Shown here: one piece after another, positions 5,681-6,471 of the stretch | Layout of the letters: every line of letters starts with the position of its first letter | Position numbering within the stretch: the first letter of the stretch is position 1 | Program-made: the position numbers and the translations under genes | The notes under the pieces: generated by a model | Databases searched by the model: none | What the model was told of the DNA's origin: nothing | Seen by the model: the letters and a program-made list of their open reading frames with translations, nothing else | Origin: Simkania sp. | GTDB taxonomy: Bacteria; Chlamydiota; Chlamydiia; Chlamydiales; Simkaniaceae | NCBI GenBank assembly: GCA_028281425.1 | Contig: JANQJX010000134.1 | Coordinates: 1-6,471 of the forward strand | Direction of reading: 5' to 3' | DNA length: 6,471 bases

Positions 5681-6146
5681 ATGTTTGACTAAAACCAACG
5701 CGATTAGAGAACAAGTCTATTGAACAATCGTCTTAATATCTATCCACCCAATGTTGGGTTTTCGCATGTAAACGACTATGTGCAAAACAAGGATTTTTCC
5801 TGGTTTGACAGACATAAGTATACCACATTGTTCGATGCAGCTTTGTTTCCATTGTGGAGTAGTTTCAGAATCACTCCCATTTCTATGGTATCGATAATGT
5901 CAGCAAATCGCGTTACTCTCAAAGTATATCGTACTTTCCTTCAAAGCAGACCAATCCTTGCAATTAACAATCTGGCAAAGAGAGAAATCCAATCCAATTC
6001 GATTTCTGTTCAGAAGTGGATACTTGTATGACAAAGAATTTTCAAGAAAAATCGAAAATACATCGAGAACACATTCTAAGGTGATTTTTGCTTTTGCTAA
6101 AGGGATCTGCTCGCATTTAATTAAGAAGCTGAACGGCAAAATATGA
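5681..6146 (+). pseudogene. Probable plus-strand pseudogene of unknown function
   Basis: A good ribosome site, GGAG (5668-5671), sits nine bases before an ATG at 5681, but the frame reads only three codons before TAA (5690-5692), with a TAG at 5705-5707. The same frame is then open from 5708 to TGA at 6029-6031, about 107 codons with protein-like content such as NKDFSWFDRHKYTTLFDAAL (near 5788-5847). The next frame (open through 5958-6146) continues in similar style, and its stop codon falls inside a terminator-like hairpin (6134-6159). An intact start signal, internal stops, a frame change and a terminator together suggest a gene broken by point mutations and an indel. The alternative is a minus-strand frame at 5900-6205 (GTG start, AGGAG only three bases away), which would also need a frameshift to continue. 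I do not recognise a family for either. Confidence 0.35.
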
Positions 6147-6159
6147 AGCCGATTTTTTT
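6134..6159 (+). terminator. Probable rho-independent terminator
   Basis: CGGC (6134-6137) and GCCG (6148-6151) form a four-pair, all-GC stem with a ten-base loop, followed after one A by seven T (6153-6159). The stem is short but the T-run is well placed. It ends a rightward transcript, yet no intact rightward gene lies directly upstream, which fits a decayed gene or a small RNA. Confidence 0.45.
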
Positions 6160-6199
6160 CTAGTTTCGCTAAAAATATCTGGTTTTTTTCGTCTCTTTG

Positions 6200-6224
6200 T
6201 TTCACACTCTCCTTTAGTGCGAAA
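6200..6224. repeat. Imperfect 8-bp inverted repeat upstream of the RRM gene
   Basis: TTTCACAC (6200-6207) and GTGCGAAA (6217-6224) pair with one mismatch over a nine-base loop, and a T-rich stretch follows. It ends 26 bases before the RRM start codon and could be an operator, a leader hairpin or a weak terminator. Confidence 0.3.
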
Positions 6225-6235
6225 TTTCTACTTTT

Positions 6236-6249
6236 TTTGGAAAACCAAA
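6236..6249 (+). promoter_or_regulatory. Hairpin covering the RRM gene's ribosome site
   Basis: TTTGG (6236-6240) and CCAAA (6245-6249) can pair over an AAAA loop directly before the GTG start at 6251. The only Shine-Dalgarno-like bases (GGA, 6239-6241) are in the stem, so folding could hide the ribosome site and limit translation. RRM proteins often regulate their own mRNA or respond to cold, but that link is only an inference here. Confidence 0.3.
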
Positions 6250-6250
6250 G

Positions 6251-6471
6251 GTGAGCGAAAACAAAAACATATTCGTAGCAAACTTAGCAGATGATGTGAC
6301 GAATGGAGATCTCAGAAACACTTTTCAACCCTATGGGAATATTGTTTCTGCTACTGTAGTTCTTGCTAAGGGATTTGGTTTTGTGGAAATGGAAACACGA
6401 GCCCAATCGCAAGCAGCTATTAAGGCGTTGGACGGTACTGATCTTTCAGGAAAACCTATCGCCGTTAAAGA
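6251..6471 (+). CDS. RRM-domain RNA-binding protein, 5' part (runs off the window)
   Basis: The first 73 codons of a cytoplasmic RNA-binding protein with a single RNA-recognition motif. RNP2 is IFVANL (residues 7-12) and RNP1 is KGFGFVEM (40-47), with the aromatic residues F42 and F44 that stack on RNA bases; the helix and final strand follow in the expected order (AAIKALDG at 55-62, KPIAVK at 68-73). The loop between strands 2 and 3 is unusually short: VVLA runs straight into RNP1, lacking the roughly seven-residue DRETGRS-type loop usual in bacterial RRM proteins. The start is GTG; upstream in frame there is only a stop (6215-6217) and no other usable start. Most bacterial relatives have about 80-110 residues, often with a Gly- or Arg-rich tail, so most of the domain is here and the tail is missing. 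The function is probably an RNA chaperone or a regulator of mRNA stability. Confidence 0.88.
   Translation, partial: MSENKNIFVANLADDVTNGDLRNTFQPYGNIVSATVVLAKGFGFVEMETRAQSQAAIKALDGTDLSGKPIAVK

Noticed and set aside
5900..6205. 101-codon minus-strand frame with GTG start and nearby AGGAG
   Set aside because: The ribosome site is only three bases from the start, no family is recognised, and the overlapping plus strand has a better start signal and terminator; kept only as an alternative reading of the pseudogene.
1..6471. CRISPR array, rRNA, tmRNA, RNase P RNA or an intact transposase
   Set aside because: I looked for regularly spaced direct repeats and hallmark motifs on both strands and saw none; the repeats present are isolated inverted repeats.

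Overview
The window is AT-rich DNA of low coding density: about 70% is covered by five credible genes, and the rest is long spacers that hold inverted repeats and what look like decaying genes. The style suggests a low-GC, host-associated bacterium. A chlamydia-related (amoeba-symbiont type) genome fits best. That rests on the exported protein with a C-terminal helical repeat of a kind I associate with Chlamydiae and Planctomycetes, the membrane-anchored TPR protein, and a single-RRM protein next to spacers full of remnants. It is an inference; no rRNA or other marker gene is present to confirm it.

Layout: (1) 58-2196, minus strand: a complete P1B-1 copper-exporting ATPase that starts at TTG. 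(2) 2197-2361: a divergent intergenic region with an extended -10 promoter reading right. (3) 2362-3063, plus strand: a complete OmpR/PhoB-type response regulator, with no histidine kinase in the window. (4) 3064-3609: a spacer whose first part reads like a decayed gene; its second part is very AT-rich with nested hairpins and a 16-bp palindrome. (5) 3610-4047, plus: a 145-residue exported protein with a glycine-rich segment and a duplicated helical motif. (6) 4048-4301: an AT-rich spacer with an 18-codon mini-ORF. (7) 4302-5324, plus: a two-helix membrane protein with a cytosol- or periplasm-facing TPR domain. (8) 5325-6250: about 930 bases without an intact gene, holding a G+C-richer segment with a large imperfect inverted repeat, then a probable plus-strand pseudogene that begins with a good ribosome binding site and ends at a terminator-like hairpin. 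(9) 6251-end, plus: the first 73 codons of an RRM RNA-binding protein, cut off by the window edge.

The genes do not form an operon: each has its own long upstream spacer. The divergent pair (copper pump and response regulator) could share control, but the regulator looks like the PhoB branch rather than the copper-sensing CusR/CopR branch, so a copper link is not supported by sequence. I found no CRISPR array, tRNA, rRNA or intact insertion sequence. The most interesting parts are the exported repeat protein and the 5.3-6.2 kb remnant zone.
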